Part shown: positions 8,246-16,290 of the stretch, piece after piece
Layout of the letters: each line of letters begins with the position of its first letter
Position numbering within the stretch: the stretch's first letter is position 1
Origin: Bacteroidota bacterium
GTDB taxonomy: Bacteria; Bacteroidota; Bacteroidia; Cytophagales; Cyclobacteriaceae
Direction of reading: 5' to 3'
DNA length: 64,000 nucleotides
NCBI GenBank assembly: GCA_023428695.1
Contig: JAEYWY010000035.1
Location: 62,001 to 126,000, forward strand
Made by a program: the position numbers and the translations under genes
Notes under the pieces: generated by a model
What the model was told of the DNA's origin: nothing
What the model saw: only the letters and a program-made list of their open reading frames with translations
The model's database searches: none

Positions 8246-9076
8246 TCAACGCTTCTGCCGGAATGCGAGTAATGGAATCTTGCTTTGAAACGCGATCCTG
8301 CGCGTGAAACTCCTGTCAAAAAGTTTATCATAAAAGCCGTGCTCATGTGTAAACGTCGCAAGCAGATCGGGTTTTACTGCAGTGATGTACTGATCAACGG
8401 CCTCACCTGTATTTCTGCTGACAAGAATACGGACGATCACATTTGTCGCACCGGTCTCTTCAACGACAGCGTCAATTTTCTTTTCCAATACCGGCACTTG
8501 CCGCGCAGCCGACGTGACGTGTACCAGGTGTATGATGACATCGCTCTTGCCAAAGTAAGGTAAGAGTGTCTTAAGCTCGCTTCGCAGGTTGGTGAGATCC
8601 GTCGCATACACGACATTGCTGAGACTCTTGAATTCGGCAAGTTCCGGAACCGCAAGCACCGGCACCTTACTTACTTCGATGACGGATGCCGTGTTGCTTC
8701 CCATAATGTATTTCCGCAAACCGCTGGCACCACGCGTGCCCATGACGATGAGATCGGCTTTGACTTTCCTTGCCTCTGCCCGGACCACATCGGCGAAGGC
8801 TTGTCCTTTTGCAACGCGTGCAGACAGGTTCACCCCTTGCGGCAGCACTGAAGCGAGTTCCGAAACCACTTGATTCAGTTTATCCTGTGCATCTGCAATC
8901 ACTTCCCTTTCAACGGGTTTCGCCCTGCGGCGCATTGTGGCGGTTGCCGGCTCCACCATTTCGATCACATGAAGCAACATGATTCCGGCATTGAAAGCGC
9001 CGGCAAAACTAACGGCGTAGCGAATTGCCACATTCGAAAGCTGCGAGAAATCGGTGGGAACGAGTATTTTCAACAT
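8246..9076 (-). CDS. universal stress protein, two-domain
   Basis: A 276-residue tandem UspA-fold protein. Domain 1 (about residues 1-145) starts MLKILVPTDFSQLSNVAIRY and has the nucleotide-binding motif GTRGASGLRKYIMGSNTASV. Domain 2 lacks a recognisable G-x2-G-x9-G(S/T) motif; the equivalent place reads FTHEHGFYDKLFDRSFTRR, so it probably does not bind ATP. Cytosolic; the exact role is unknown, and family members act in stress or energy limitation. It is one of three such genes in the window (also 19325-20182 and 27583-28413). Confidence 0.92.
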   Translation of the reverse strand: MLKILVPTDFSQLSNVAIRYAVSFAGAFNAGIMLLHVIEMVEPATATMRRRAKPVEREVIADAQDKLNQVVSELASVLPQGVNLSARVAKGQAFADVVRAEARKVKADLIVMGTRGASGLRKYIMGSNTASVIEVSKVPVLAVPELAEFKSLSNVVYATDLTNLRSELKTLLPYFGKSDVIIHLVHVTSAARQVPVLEKKIDAVVEETGATNVIVRILVSRNTGEAVDQYITAVKPDLLATFTHEHGFYDKLFDRSFTRRIAFQSKIPLLAFRQKR

Positions 9077-9106
9077 GTAATCTTTTTTTCACCGCCTCGG
9101 TAAATT

Positions 9107-9140
9107 TTGTTCGTCAACATACGGCGGCTGACTAAATTTA
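9107..9140 (+). promoter_or_regulatory. possible promoter of the threonine aldolase gene
   Basis: TTG at 9107-9109 and TAAATTTA at 9133-9140 (7 of 8 matches to TAnnTTTG), separated by 23 nt. Transcription would begin near 9147, which favours the ATG at 9193 over the GTG at 9151. Confidence 0.35.
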
Positions 9141-9192
9141 CAAAAGCCGGGTGTCATGGCAAATCAGATTTGATAAAATAAGCGTGCAGGAA

Positions 9193-10248
9193 ATGAGCAT
9201 TCACAGTTCCGGAAAATCCTTCGCAAGCGATAACTACTCAGGCGTGCATCCTGAGATCATGGCGGCATTAAACGCTGCCAACCAGGGTCATATGCCGAGT
9301 TATGGTGCCGATTCGTACACGAAACGCGCCGTAGGACTCTTTAAGTCTCTTTTCGGCGAAAACACCGAAGTATTTCTCGTGTATAACGGTACCGGCGCCA
9401 ACGTACTGGGATTAAAAGCGGCAACACAATCATTCAACGCAATCATCTGTTCTGAACTGGCTCATATTAACGTTGATGAATCCACGGCGCCACAGGTGTT
9501 CACCGGTTGCAGAATTCTGACAATACCTCAATACAATGGCAAGATCAGACCTGCGGATGTGGAAGAAAAGCTGATTCGTTTCGGAGATCAACACCATGCC
9601 CAACCGCGAATTATTTCAATTTCACAATCGACAGAATACGGAACGGTCTATACAATTGAAGAAATAAGCGAATTAGCAAACCTTGCACACCGGCACAACA
9701 TGCTACTTCACATGGACGGCTCGCGGATATCAAATGCTGCTGTCAGTATTAACCGCGACTTTCGTGAAATCACATTTGATGCAGGTGTGGATATCCTTTC
9801 ATTCGGCGGGACAAAGAACGGAATGATGTTTGGGGAAGCTGTGTTGTTCAGGGATAAAGATAAGGCGGGATACGCCGGCTATCTCAGAAAGCAAGGGATG
9901 CAGCTTCATTCAAAAATGCGATTTATCGCGGCCCAATTTTGCGCACTGTTTGAAGGCGACTTGTGGAGGCGGAGCGCTACTCATTCCAACCGTATGGCTA
10001 CACGCCTTGGTGTGGCATTGGGCGCCATTCCCGGAATAACAATAACACAACCGGTTGAGGCAAACGGAGTCTTCGCGATCTTCCCGCCTCATATAGTTTC
10101 AAAAATGCAGGAACACTTTTTTTTCTATGTCTGGAACGATAAACTGTCGGAGGTCCGTCTGATGTGTTCATTTGATACGACGGAGCAGGAGGTCGATTTG
10201 TTTGCAGCAAAGGTGACAGAATTGCTGGACATAAACGCTAACGCTTGA
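9193..10248 (+). CDS. low-specificity L-threonine aldolase family (PLP enzyme)
   Basis: A fold-type I PLP enzyme of 351 residues from ATG 9193. Signatures are SFASDNYSGVHPEIM at the start, YNGTGANVLGL, HMDGSRISNAA and the PLP-lysine segment LSFGGTKNGMMFGEA. It splits L-threonine or allo-threonine to glycine and acetaldehyde; the exact substrate is not readable from sequence. A GTG at 9151 would add 14 residues, but the family begins at the later methionine and a promoter-like -7 element ends at 9140. Its last 11 bp overlap the end of the convergent T9SS-domain gene. Confidence 0.9.
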   Translation: MSIHSSGKSFASDNYSGVHPEIMAALNAANQGHMPSYGADSYTKRAVGLFKSLFGENTEVFLVYNGTGANVLGLKAATQSFNAIICSELAHINVDESTAPQVFTGCRILTIPQYNGKIRPADVEEKLIRFGDQHHAQPRIISISQSTEYGTVYTIEEISELANLAHRHNMLLHMDGSRISNAAVSINRDFREITFDAGVDILSFGGTKNGMMFGEAVLFRDKDKAGYAGYLRKQGMQLHSKMRFIAAQFCALFEGDLWRRSATHSNRMATRLGVALGAIPGITITQPVEANGVFAIFPPHIVSKMQEHFFFYVWNDKLSEVRLMCSFDTTEQEVDLFAAKVTELLDINANA

Positions 10249-10591
10249 CGAACTTGTAGGTCGCGCGGAATTTGTCTTCGTCGTCTTTTACAGCAACAAA
10301 ATAATAACCTGCATCAAGATCCTTTACGCGGACCCGGATTTCGTGGTCGTCGACTATTTCAGTTTCCACACGCATTTCGTTTCCGAGGATGTTGTGAACG
10401 GTTAGTGTAACATTTCTGACAGGTACACGGTCGATTCGCACGTGGACATAATCCACCGCCGGGTTGGGGAAGATTTGAACTCTCGCCGGATCCGTCCGCG
10501 ACACCTCAGCGGTATAATCTTCACGAATCTGCGCGTGAACAGTCAGACCCAGGGCAAGAAATATGATAAGTAGATATTTTCCCATAAGCAT
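10238..10591 (-). CDS. small secreted protein consisting mainly of a T9SS type A sorting domain
   Basis: About 117 residues from ATG 10591 (or 10585, two codons later). A signal peptide (MGKYLLIIFLALGLTVHAQ) is followed by about 20 residues, and then nearly the whole mature protein matches the Por secretion C-terminal sorting domain: VQIFPNPAVDYVHVRI, LTVHNILGNEM, DLDAGYYFVAV and a final YKFVKR. Sorting domains normally end much larger cargo proteins; here no cargo domain is present. It could be a free decoy, an anchor or a remnant. The frame extends upstream to 10741 into nnr, but the signal peptide sets the start. Confidence 0.75.
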   Translation of the reverse strand: MLMGKYLLIIFLALGLTVHAQIREDYTAEVSRTDPARVQIFPNPAVDYVHVRIDRVPVRNVTLTVHNILGNEMRVETEIVDDHEIRVRVKDLDAGYYFVAVKDDEDKFRATYKFVKR

Positions 10592-10715
10592 ACCGTCTTC
10601 AATTATACGGCAACAATTGCACCAAAGTTCCACACTCTCCGCTATTGCGGATTTATTATGTATAGATGCCAGCCGCTGCGAAAAGTTGTGAAGACCTGGG
10701 AAAAAAGTCCTTTTT

Positions 10716-12218
10716 TTAGCGTCGAAGCTTAAGAAATGCATGGGGAAGGAACGAAATCAGGTCCGAGGCAAGAAAACTTTCCTCGCCCAGCTCGATGACG
10801 CCCAGATCGGCGGCCAGTCCGTGAAGATACACCCCCAGGATGGCGGATTCTTCAGCTGAATGGCCCCTTGCCAGAAGGCCGGTTAATACACCGGTGAGCA
10901 CATCGCCCGTTCCGCCGGTGGCAAGTCCTGGATTACCCGTTGAATTAAAGTATACCTGTCCGCCGGGTGTGGCTATCGTCGTGTACGCGCCTTTGACCAC
11001 AACCACGTTCTGCAGTTGCGCCGCCAGTTTCTTTTGCAGCTCAAGTCTTTCAAAGCTGTCTTTCCAGTGACCCACAAGCCTTTCAAATTCTTTTGGATGT
11101 GGTGTCAGAATACTCCCCCTGGGAATGACGTGTAATAATTCACGATTGGCGCTGATCAGATTCAGGGCGTCCGCGTCGAGAACAACGGGAACGCTAGCCG
11201 ACGATAGTAAACCGTGAAGCATCTTCGCAGTACCACTCTCCTGTCCCAATCCCGGACCAACACCTATGGCTTGAAATCGCCGGAGATCGGGCACTTGGGT
11301 GAGATGTGTTTCCGAGGGGTCGGTCATTACCATACATTCGGGCACTGCAGTTTGAAGGACGGTGTATCCGCACCGGGGGACGCAGGCAGTCAGCAAACCG
11401 ACACCAGCCCGCAGCGCCGCCTTGCACGCCAACGTGGCAGCACCCATTTTGCCATAGCTGCCGCCGACAAAAAGTGCGTGACCAAATGTACCCTTGTGAT
11501 CAAACTGCGTCCGTGGACGAAGCAGTTTGCGAACTGATTTTTTAGTGATAAGCAGGTTATCAGATTCCTGGTCACGAATCGCGTTCCGGTCCAGACCGAT
11601 ATCTACAACATGCCACTGCCCTACGTTTTTTGCATAGTCCGGCAGGAAAAAACTCAATTTGGGCAATCCAAACGAGACTGTATGATCCGCTTCAACGATG
11701 TCACCGCCGATCGTAGTATCAGCCGATAGACCCGATGGCAGGTCAACCGCTATTCGGATTGCATTTGCTGCATTCAGAGCTCGGATTACTTCGGCATGCA
11801 AACCGTCAACGGCACGGGTAAGTCCGGTGCCAAACATTGCGTCGATCAATATGTCGCTTTCGCTGAAATCGGGAATGGCTGTTGCATCAGTTATGGTTGT
11901 GACAGACAATCCCTTGTCCTGCAACCTGCCGAGATTGATTTTGAAATCATCGGAACCAGACGAATTGCCCTGAACCACCCAGACACGCAGTGAATAATCG
12001 AACTCGCGCAACATCCGGGCGATAGCGAGGCCATCACCGCCGTTGTTTCCGGTTCCACATACTATCCCAACCGTCTCCGGTGGCCGGAATGCATCATAAA
12101 ACCAATCGACAAAACTGCGGCTTGCACGTTCCATCAGATCAATTGACGCCACAGGTTCCCGCTCAATGGTGAGGCGGTCTATTTCCCGAATCTGTCGCGC
12201 CGTGAGAATCTTCACCAT
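10716..12218 (-). CDS. nnr: bifunctional NAD(P)H-hydrate epimerase / ADP-dependent NAD(P)H-hydrate dehydratase
   Basis: A 500-residue repair enzyme. The N-terminal YjeF_N (NAXE) domain, about 1-215, interconverts the R and S hydrates (CGTGNNGGDGLAIARML, DAMFGTGLTRAVDG, DLPSGLSADT). The C-terminal ribokinase-fold dehydratase, about 225-495, restores NAD(P)H with ADP (GSYGKMGAATLACKAALRAG, LDADALNLI, TPHPKEFERL, GNPGLATGGTGDVLTGVL). Cytosolic metabolite repair. It follows the nuoD end at a distance of 194 bp on the same strand, separated by a repeat block. A -7-like TAACTTGG on the minus strand lies at 12234-12241. Confidence 0.95.
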   Translation of the reverse strand: MVKILTARQIREIDRLTIEREPVASIDLMERASRSFVDWFYDAFRPPETVGIVCGTGNNGGDGLAIARMLREFDYSLRVWVVQGNSSGSDDFKINLGRLQDKGLSVTTITDATAIPDFSESDILIDAMFGTGLTRAVDGLHAEVIRALNAANAIRIAVDLPSGLSADTTIGGDIVEADHTVSFGLPKLSFFLPDYAKNVGQWHVVDIGLDRNAIRDQESDNLLITKKSVRKLLRPRTQFDHKGTFGHALFVGGSYGKMGAATLACKAALRAGVGLLTACVPRCGYTVLQTAVPECMVMTDPSETHLTQVPDLRRFQAIGVGPGLGQESGTAKMLHGLLSSASVPVVLDADALNLISANRELLHVIPRGSILTPHPKEFERLVGHWKDSFERLELQKKLAAQLQNVVVVKGAYTTIATPGGQVYFNSTGNPGLATGGTGDVLTGVLTGLLARGHSAEESAILGVYLHGLAADLGVIELGEESFLASDLISFLPHAFLKLRR

Positions 12219-12239
12219 AACCTGTCGTTTCCACCAAGT

Positions 12240-12412
12240 TACTCTCTAATTTCTAATTTATGATTTTTTGATTGGCGGGACTCGCTCTTCTTTGCGTGCC
12301 TTGGCTCCTTCGCGACCTTGCAGTGAAAAAAATGCCCCTCTATTTGAGAATCCTAAGCGTTCAAATTATCGCTGAACAAACTTGCCGCTTGTAGCTCGCA
12401 GCCTGAAGCTAT
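12240..12412. repeat. mosaic intergenic repeat block, copy 2
   Basis: The gap between nuoD and nnr holds the same module types as 8050-8235 in inverted order: an AT-rich TAATTTCTAATTTATG module near 12247, a CTTTGCGTGCCTTGGCTCC module near 12281-12325, and a GCTTGTAGCTCGCAGCCTGAAGC module near 12388-12410. The copies are diverged, so this rests on eye alignment. No coding frame was seen. Confidence 0.5.
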
Positions 12413-13633
12413 TTAGCGATCTACCTCGCCGATGTTAAGATCAAGCGAACCAACAATGGCAATAAGGTCAGCGATCAGAATGCCTTTGGCGATTTCCTGA
12501 AGCATCGATAGATTGACAAAGCTGCATGAACGACACTTGCAGCGAAAGGGTACGTCGCTCCGGCCATCGGACCGGAAGAAAAAGCCGAGTTCGCCTTTGG
12601 GTATTTCGGCGCGAACGTAAAAGTCCTGCGCCTTCGGCCGGATCTTTTTAGGAACGAGGGCCTGCGGATCAAAGTCCCGCGTACGCTTGTGGTCCGTAGT
12701 AAGTTTCACCAGACATTGATCGATGATGCGCAACGATTCATGGATTTCCAGGAAGCGCACATAGGTCCTATCCCAACAATCTCCAACGCTACCCATCCGG
12801 CCGTCGCCTGCGGGAATGTCAAACTCAAGTTCGGGGTAGACTGAATAGCCGTCAACGCGTCTGAGGTCGAAACGCAAACCGCTTGCTCTGAGCATTGGAC
12901 CGGTAACCCCACAGTTGATGGCAAGATCAAGGGGCAGCACGCCGACATTTGCAGTGCGGTCAATAAAGATCTTGTTCTTGAGCAAAATTTCATCGAGTTC
13001 GACGAGCTTGGGCCGGACGTAGTCGACAAACTCACGGCAGCGCTCTTCAAACCCGACAGGCAGATCATAATAAAGGCCGCCAATCCAGATGTAGTTATAC
13101 AGGAGTCGCGATCCGGATGCCCACTCCAAGAGTCTGAGGATATGTTCGCGATCGCGCATCAGCCACAGGAATGGTGTGAATGCGCCAATATCAATCCCAT
13201 ATGTACCGATGGCGATGAAGTGCGATGCTATCCTGTTCAGTTCGGCGACAAGTACACGCACATATTCGACGCGCTTCGGAATCTGCTCTGAGATGCCCAG
13301 CATTCGCTCCACGCCCATCGCATAGGCGTGTTCATTATTCATTGAGGCCGTGTAGTCGAGGCGATCCACAAATGGGATTACCTGATTATACGGCAGGTTC
13401 TCGGCGTGTTTCTCAAAACAACGGTGCAGGTACCCTATATGGGGAACAACCTCGCGAACGATCTCACCATCCATCAGTACTTCGAGGCGCAAAACACCGT
13501 GCGTTGACGGGTGCTGCGGTCCGAGGTTGATAATCATTTCTTCCGCGCGCAGTTGCTCACCACTGAACTTGTTGGGTTCAGATTGCTGCAACGATCCCGG
13601 TTTGAACTGATACTGTTGTTTTGTTGAAGACAT
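12413..13633 (-). CDS. nuoD: NADH-quinone oxidoreductase subunit D
   Basis: A 406-residue peripheral-arm subunit of respiratory complex I near the quinone site. Signatures are INLGPQHPSTHGVLRL, HIGYLHRCFEKHAENL, PYNQVIPFVDRLDYTASMN, GDCWDRTYVRFLEI and the canonical C-terminus GSLDLNIGEVDR. NuoC and NuoD are separate proteins here, not fused. Last gene of an A-B-C-D run; no nuoE follows. Confidence 0.97.
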   Translation of the reverse strand: MSSTKQQYQFKPGSLQQSEPNKFSGEQLRAEEMIINLGPQHPSTHGVLRLEVLMDGEIVREVVPHIGYLHRCFEKHAENLPYNQVIPFVDRLDYTASMNNEHAYAMGVERMLGISEQIPKRVEYVRVLVAELNRIASHFIAIGTYGIDIGAFTPFLWLMRDREHILRLLEWASGSRLLYNYIWIGGLYYDLPVGFEERCREFVDYVRPKLVELDEILLKNKIFIDRTANVGVLPLDLAINCGVTGPMLRASGLRFDLRRVDGYSVYPELEFDIPAGDGRMGSVGDCWDRTYVRFLEIHESLRIIDQCLVKLTTDHKRTRDFDPQALVPKKIRPKAQDFYVRAEIPKGELGFFFRSDGRSDVPFRCKCRSCSFVNLSMLQEIAKGILIADLIAIVGSLDLNIGEVDR

Positions 13634-13648
13634 CTGCGCAGGAGACCT

Positions 13649-14131
13649 TTAGTCGACTTTGATATTCTTGTAGTATTCCTGGTGTTTGTAATCTTTTCGT
13701 AACGGGTGACCTTCCCAGTCGGCGGGAAGCAGAATGCGTCGAAGGTCGGGATGATTTTGAAACCGGATGCCGTACATGTCGAATACTTCACGTTCAAGCC
13801 AGTTCGCCGCCTTCCAGAGTGTCGTCAGCGATGGGACCTCTGCTCCGTCACGTGATACTTTGATCTTAAGCATAAGGTGAAGGTTGAACGGGATCGAGTA
13901 GAAGTTGTATGCGATTTCCATTGTACCCATATCCGGACCGTTGTCGATACCCGAAATGCACGATAGCATATCGAAATATGTTTCCGGATTACGGTGAAGG
14001 GCATCGCATACGGGAAGCAGATCCGCGACGTCGATGATCAGCGCTTTTGGAGATGCGTTTTCATCGACTATTGGGGTGGCATGCCGGGCCGCGTGAGTCA
14101 CAATTTCAACGATCCGATCAAACATGAGCAC
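13649..14131 (-). CDS. nuoC: NADH-quinone oxidoreductase subunit C
   Basis: A 160-residue complex I 30-kDa subunit. The C-terminal signature is WLEREVFDMYGIRFQNHPDL followed by RRILLPADWEGHPLRKDY. It overlaps the end of nuoB by 14 bp and precedes nuoD by 15 bp, indicating one transcript. The second in-frame ATG, at 14125, could equally be the start. Confidence 0.96.
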   Translation of the reverse strand: MLMFDRIVEIVTHAARHATPIVDENASPKALIIDVADLLPVCDALHRNPETYFDMLSCISGIDNGPDMGTMEIAYNFYSIPFNLHLMLKIKVSRDGAEVPSLTTLWKAANWLEREVFDMYGIRFQNHPDLRRILLPADWEGHPLRKDYKHQEYYKNIKVD

Positions 14132-14651
14132 TGCCCTCTTGTTTTTCCATAAGTTGTTCGATGGCAGAAGGACGCATCAGCGTTTCACTGCGAATCTTGT
14201 CATGCAGTTTCAGGAATCCACCGATAAGGGCCTCCGGACGGGGCGGACAACCCGGTACATACACGTCGACGGGAACGATACGATCCACTCCTTTGACAAC
14301 GTGATAGCCATGTTGCCAGTACGGGCCGCCACAGTTTGAACATGATCCCATTGAAATCACGTAACGTGGTTCAGCCATTTGTTCATAAAGTCTCTTGATC
14401 CGTTCCGCCATCTTGAATGTAACGGTACCTGACACGATCATAACGTCCGCCTGACGGGGGGATGCACGCGGTGCCATACCAAAGCGATCCATATCATATA
14501 TCGATGCCGTGCTGAAGAACTCCATCGCGCAACATGCAATTCCGAAAGTCATTGGAAACATGGAGGAGAGCCGTGCCCAGTTGAGGAGATCATCAAGCCT
14601 TGTCACAATAGCGCCTCCGTTTTCAAATCGCTGATCCAGTAAGCCTTTCAT
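14118..14651 (-). CDS. nuoB: NADH-quinone oxidoreductase subunit B
   Basis: A 177-residue complex I subunit holding cluster N2. The cluster cysteines are visible in TFGIACCAMEFF, SMGSCSNCGGPYW and YVPGCPPRPEALIGG. It passes electrons to quinone together with NuoD. It begins 18 bp after the nuoA stop. Confidence 0.97.
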   Translation of the reverse strand: MKGLLDQRFENGGAIVTRLDDLLNWARLSSMFPMTFGIACCAMEFFSTASIYDMDRFGMAPRASPRQADVMIVSGTVTFKMAERIKRLYEQMAEPRYVISMGSCSNCGGPYWQHGYHVVKGVDRIVPVDVYVPGCPPRPEALIGGFLKLHDKIRSETLMRPSAIEQLMEKQEGSAHV

Positions 14652-14669
14652 TTCAGTATAGTTAAGCGG

Positions 14670-15185
14670 TCAACCAATACCGCCGTCTTCTTTTTTGATA
14701 TTAACCTTTTCCGTGTACTTGCGGTTCAATGCATCATACAAATCACGGGGCACCGGGGAGTTGACCGTTGTAGGTTTCGGATTTGGTTTTATCCAGTCGA
14801 GAAACCCATGCACCCACGCATACGCCAGTCCCAATGCCAGAATGAAGATGAAAAGGAGCATTTCGATGAATGCAAACCACTTCCACAATCCGCCGGTTTC
14901 AGCAATCAATTCCTTACTTGCAAACACAGTCGCCCAGGGAAAAAGAAAAACGATTTCAACTTCAAAGAGCAGGAAGATAAGCGCAACGACGTAGAATCGG
15001 ACGTTGAATTGCGTCCATGCTGAACTAATCGGCTCTTCGCCGCTTTCGTAGGTGGACAGCTTTTCAGCATTGGGTCGGGTTGGTCGCAGGATTTTCGAGG
15101 CGAAGAGCATCGCCATGACGAAAACGATGCCGCCGATAATGTAAATGAGAACTTCGCCGAATTCAGAAAGGTAGCTTTCCTGCAT
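14670..15185 (-). CDS. nuoA: NADH-quinone oxidoreductase subunit A
   Basis: A 171-residue membrane subunit with three hydrophobic helices. Signatures are KLSTYESGEEPISSAWTQFN, VRFYVVALIFLLFEVEIVFL and PWATVF. The C-terminal tail of about 45 residues beyond the last helix is longer than in short NuoA forms. First gene of the nuoABCD block. DUF1761 lies 58 bp upstream on the same strand, and no clear TAnnTTTG promoter was found in that gap. Confidence 0.95.
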   Translation of the reverse strand: MQESYLSEFGEVLIYIIGGIVFVMAMLFASKILRPTRPNAEKLSTYESGEEPISSAWTQFNVRFYVVALIFLLFEVEIVFLFPWATVFASKELIAETGGLWKWFAFIEMLLFIFILALGLAYAWVHGFLDWIKPNPKPTTVNSPVPRDLYDALNRKYTEKVNIKKEDGGIG

Positions 15186-15243
15186 AACGGGTTAAAGATA
15201 ATCAGGAATCTTTAATATGCAGGAAAGCCTGGCTGGGTCAATA

Positions 15244-15645
15244 TTATTTCCAGGCAGCGATAATGACGCCCATCACAGTCAGGGCGACAACGGCGTAGCC
15301 AGCATTGATCAGGAAAAGACGGAAAGATCTCCTTTCAAACAGGTAGTGGGTTCCGATAAACATGGCCACCCATCCGAAGCCGGCAAGAAAACCATAGAAT
15401 GCGCCCATAGAAATACGATCCTCCGGTCCGAGGAACATGGCCAGGTTGAATGCGGCAACCAGACCAAGAATGAAAGCCGTTCCGAAGATCTTCAGCATAT
15501 TGCCGTTCTTGAGACTCTCTTCGGTAAATCCGTTTTCCTTCATCCACGCTTTCCCGAAAACCGCCGGCGAGTACCATACGCCTCCTATGATAAACGTTGA
15601 CAACGCGGCAACAATAATTGCCCAGTAATTCACATTTGCTTCCAT
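15244..15645 (-). CDS. DUF1761 family membrane protein
   Basis: A 133-residue protein with four hydrophobic segments. The N-terminal NYWAIIVAALSTFIIGGVWY plus SPAVFGKAWMKENGF, and the late HYLFERRSFRLFLINAGYAV, match the DUF1761 family. Function unknown. It lies 13 bp after the SRPBCC gene and upstream of nuoA on the same strand. Confidence 0.85.
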   Translation of the reverse strand: MEANVNYWAIIVAALSTFIIGGVWYSPAVFGKAWMKENGFTEESLKNGNMLKIFGTAFILGLVAAFNLAMFLGPEDRISMGAFYGFLAGFGWVAMFIGTHYLFERRSFRLFLINAGYAVVALTVMGVIIAAWK

Positions 15646-15658
15646 ATAGGTGTTAAGG

Positions 15659-16153
15659 TTAGGTTAGTTCGTGTTCGTTGGAGGCAAGGTACATATTGAT
15701 TGCATCTTCCCAGTCTTTCAGGTTATTCTGGAACATCATTTCGAGCGCTGCATTATTGCGACTTGCTGCCTCCGCGGTCAGTCCAATGTACGTGTAGCAT
15801 ACCGTTGCAGCGGTTCCATCTTCCATCGGGATACACGCCACATCGATGAACCATAGTCTGTCAGCGGTCGAAACATGGTACGATATTCTGAAATTTTCGG
15901 TGTCATAATGCGTAAGCACCCACCGGTAGTTTTCTTCGCCATCGAATCGTGGTTTCGTAAGAAAGATCATTCCCTCCCGCGCGACACCATTCGACGGAAA
16001 CAACACATCAGGATCCCACCCATCTGCCCACTTGCGTTCATTCAGCGGTTCAAACAAAGGAAATACTACTTCCGGGCGGTTATTTAAGAACAGAGTGCGC
16101 TCGCGCGACACCTCGGCCGGAGTGAATGTTACAGCGTCAGATGAAGGGATCAT
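15659..16153 (-). CDS. SRPBCC (START-like) domain protein
   Basis: A 164-residue soluble protein with the opening of a polyketide-cyclase/START-like fold (LFLNNRPEVVFPLFEPLNER, then KWADGWDPDVLFPSNGVARE) and a C-terminal long-helix segment (LEMMFQNNLKDWEDAINMYL). Such folds bind hydrophobic ligands; no ligand can be named. Upstream partner of DUF1761, divergent from the LytS-type kinase. Confidence 0.75.
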   Translation of the reverse strand: MIPSSDAVTFTPAEVSRERTLFLNNRPEVVFPLFEPLNERKWADGWDPDVLFPSNGVAREGMIFLTKPRFDGEENYRWVLTHYDTENFRISYHVSTADRLWFIDVACIPMEDGTAATVCYTYIGLTAEAASRNNAALEMMFQNNLKDWEDAINMYLASNEHELT

Positions 16154-16290
16154 AACAGAGGGATTAAGATCGATTGAACGAATGAGAGTACCTTGTGGCG
16201 GTCCTGTCTGTTCATGTCCCCCGAATATGCGACGATTTTACGATCTTTGGACTAACGTCAGGAACAACAATCCCCCAACCGGAAAAAAGC

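Noticed and set aside
10592..10741. A longer start for the T9SS-domain gene
   Set aside because: It would place 50 residues with many Cys and Arg before a clear signal peptide and would overlap the nnr gene.
16195..16290. A GTG start for the LytS-type kinase 32 codons upstream
   Set aside because: The added residues are unlike the family N-terminus, and the ATG at 16291 is followed directly by the known layout.
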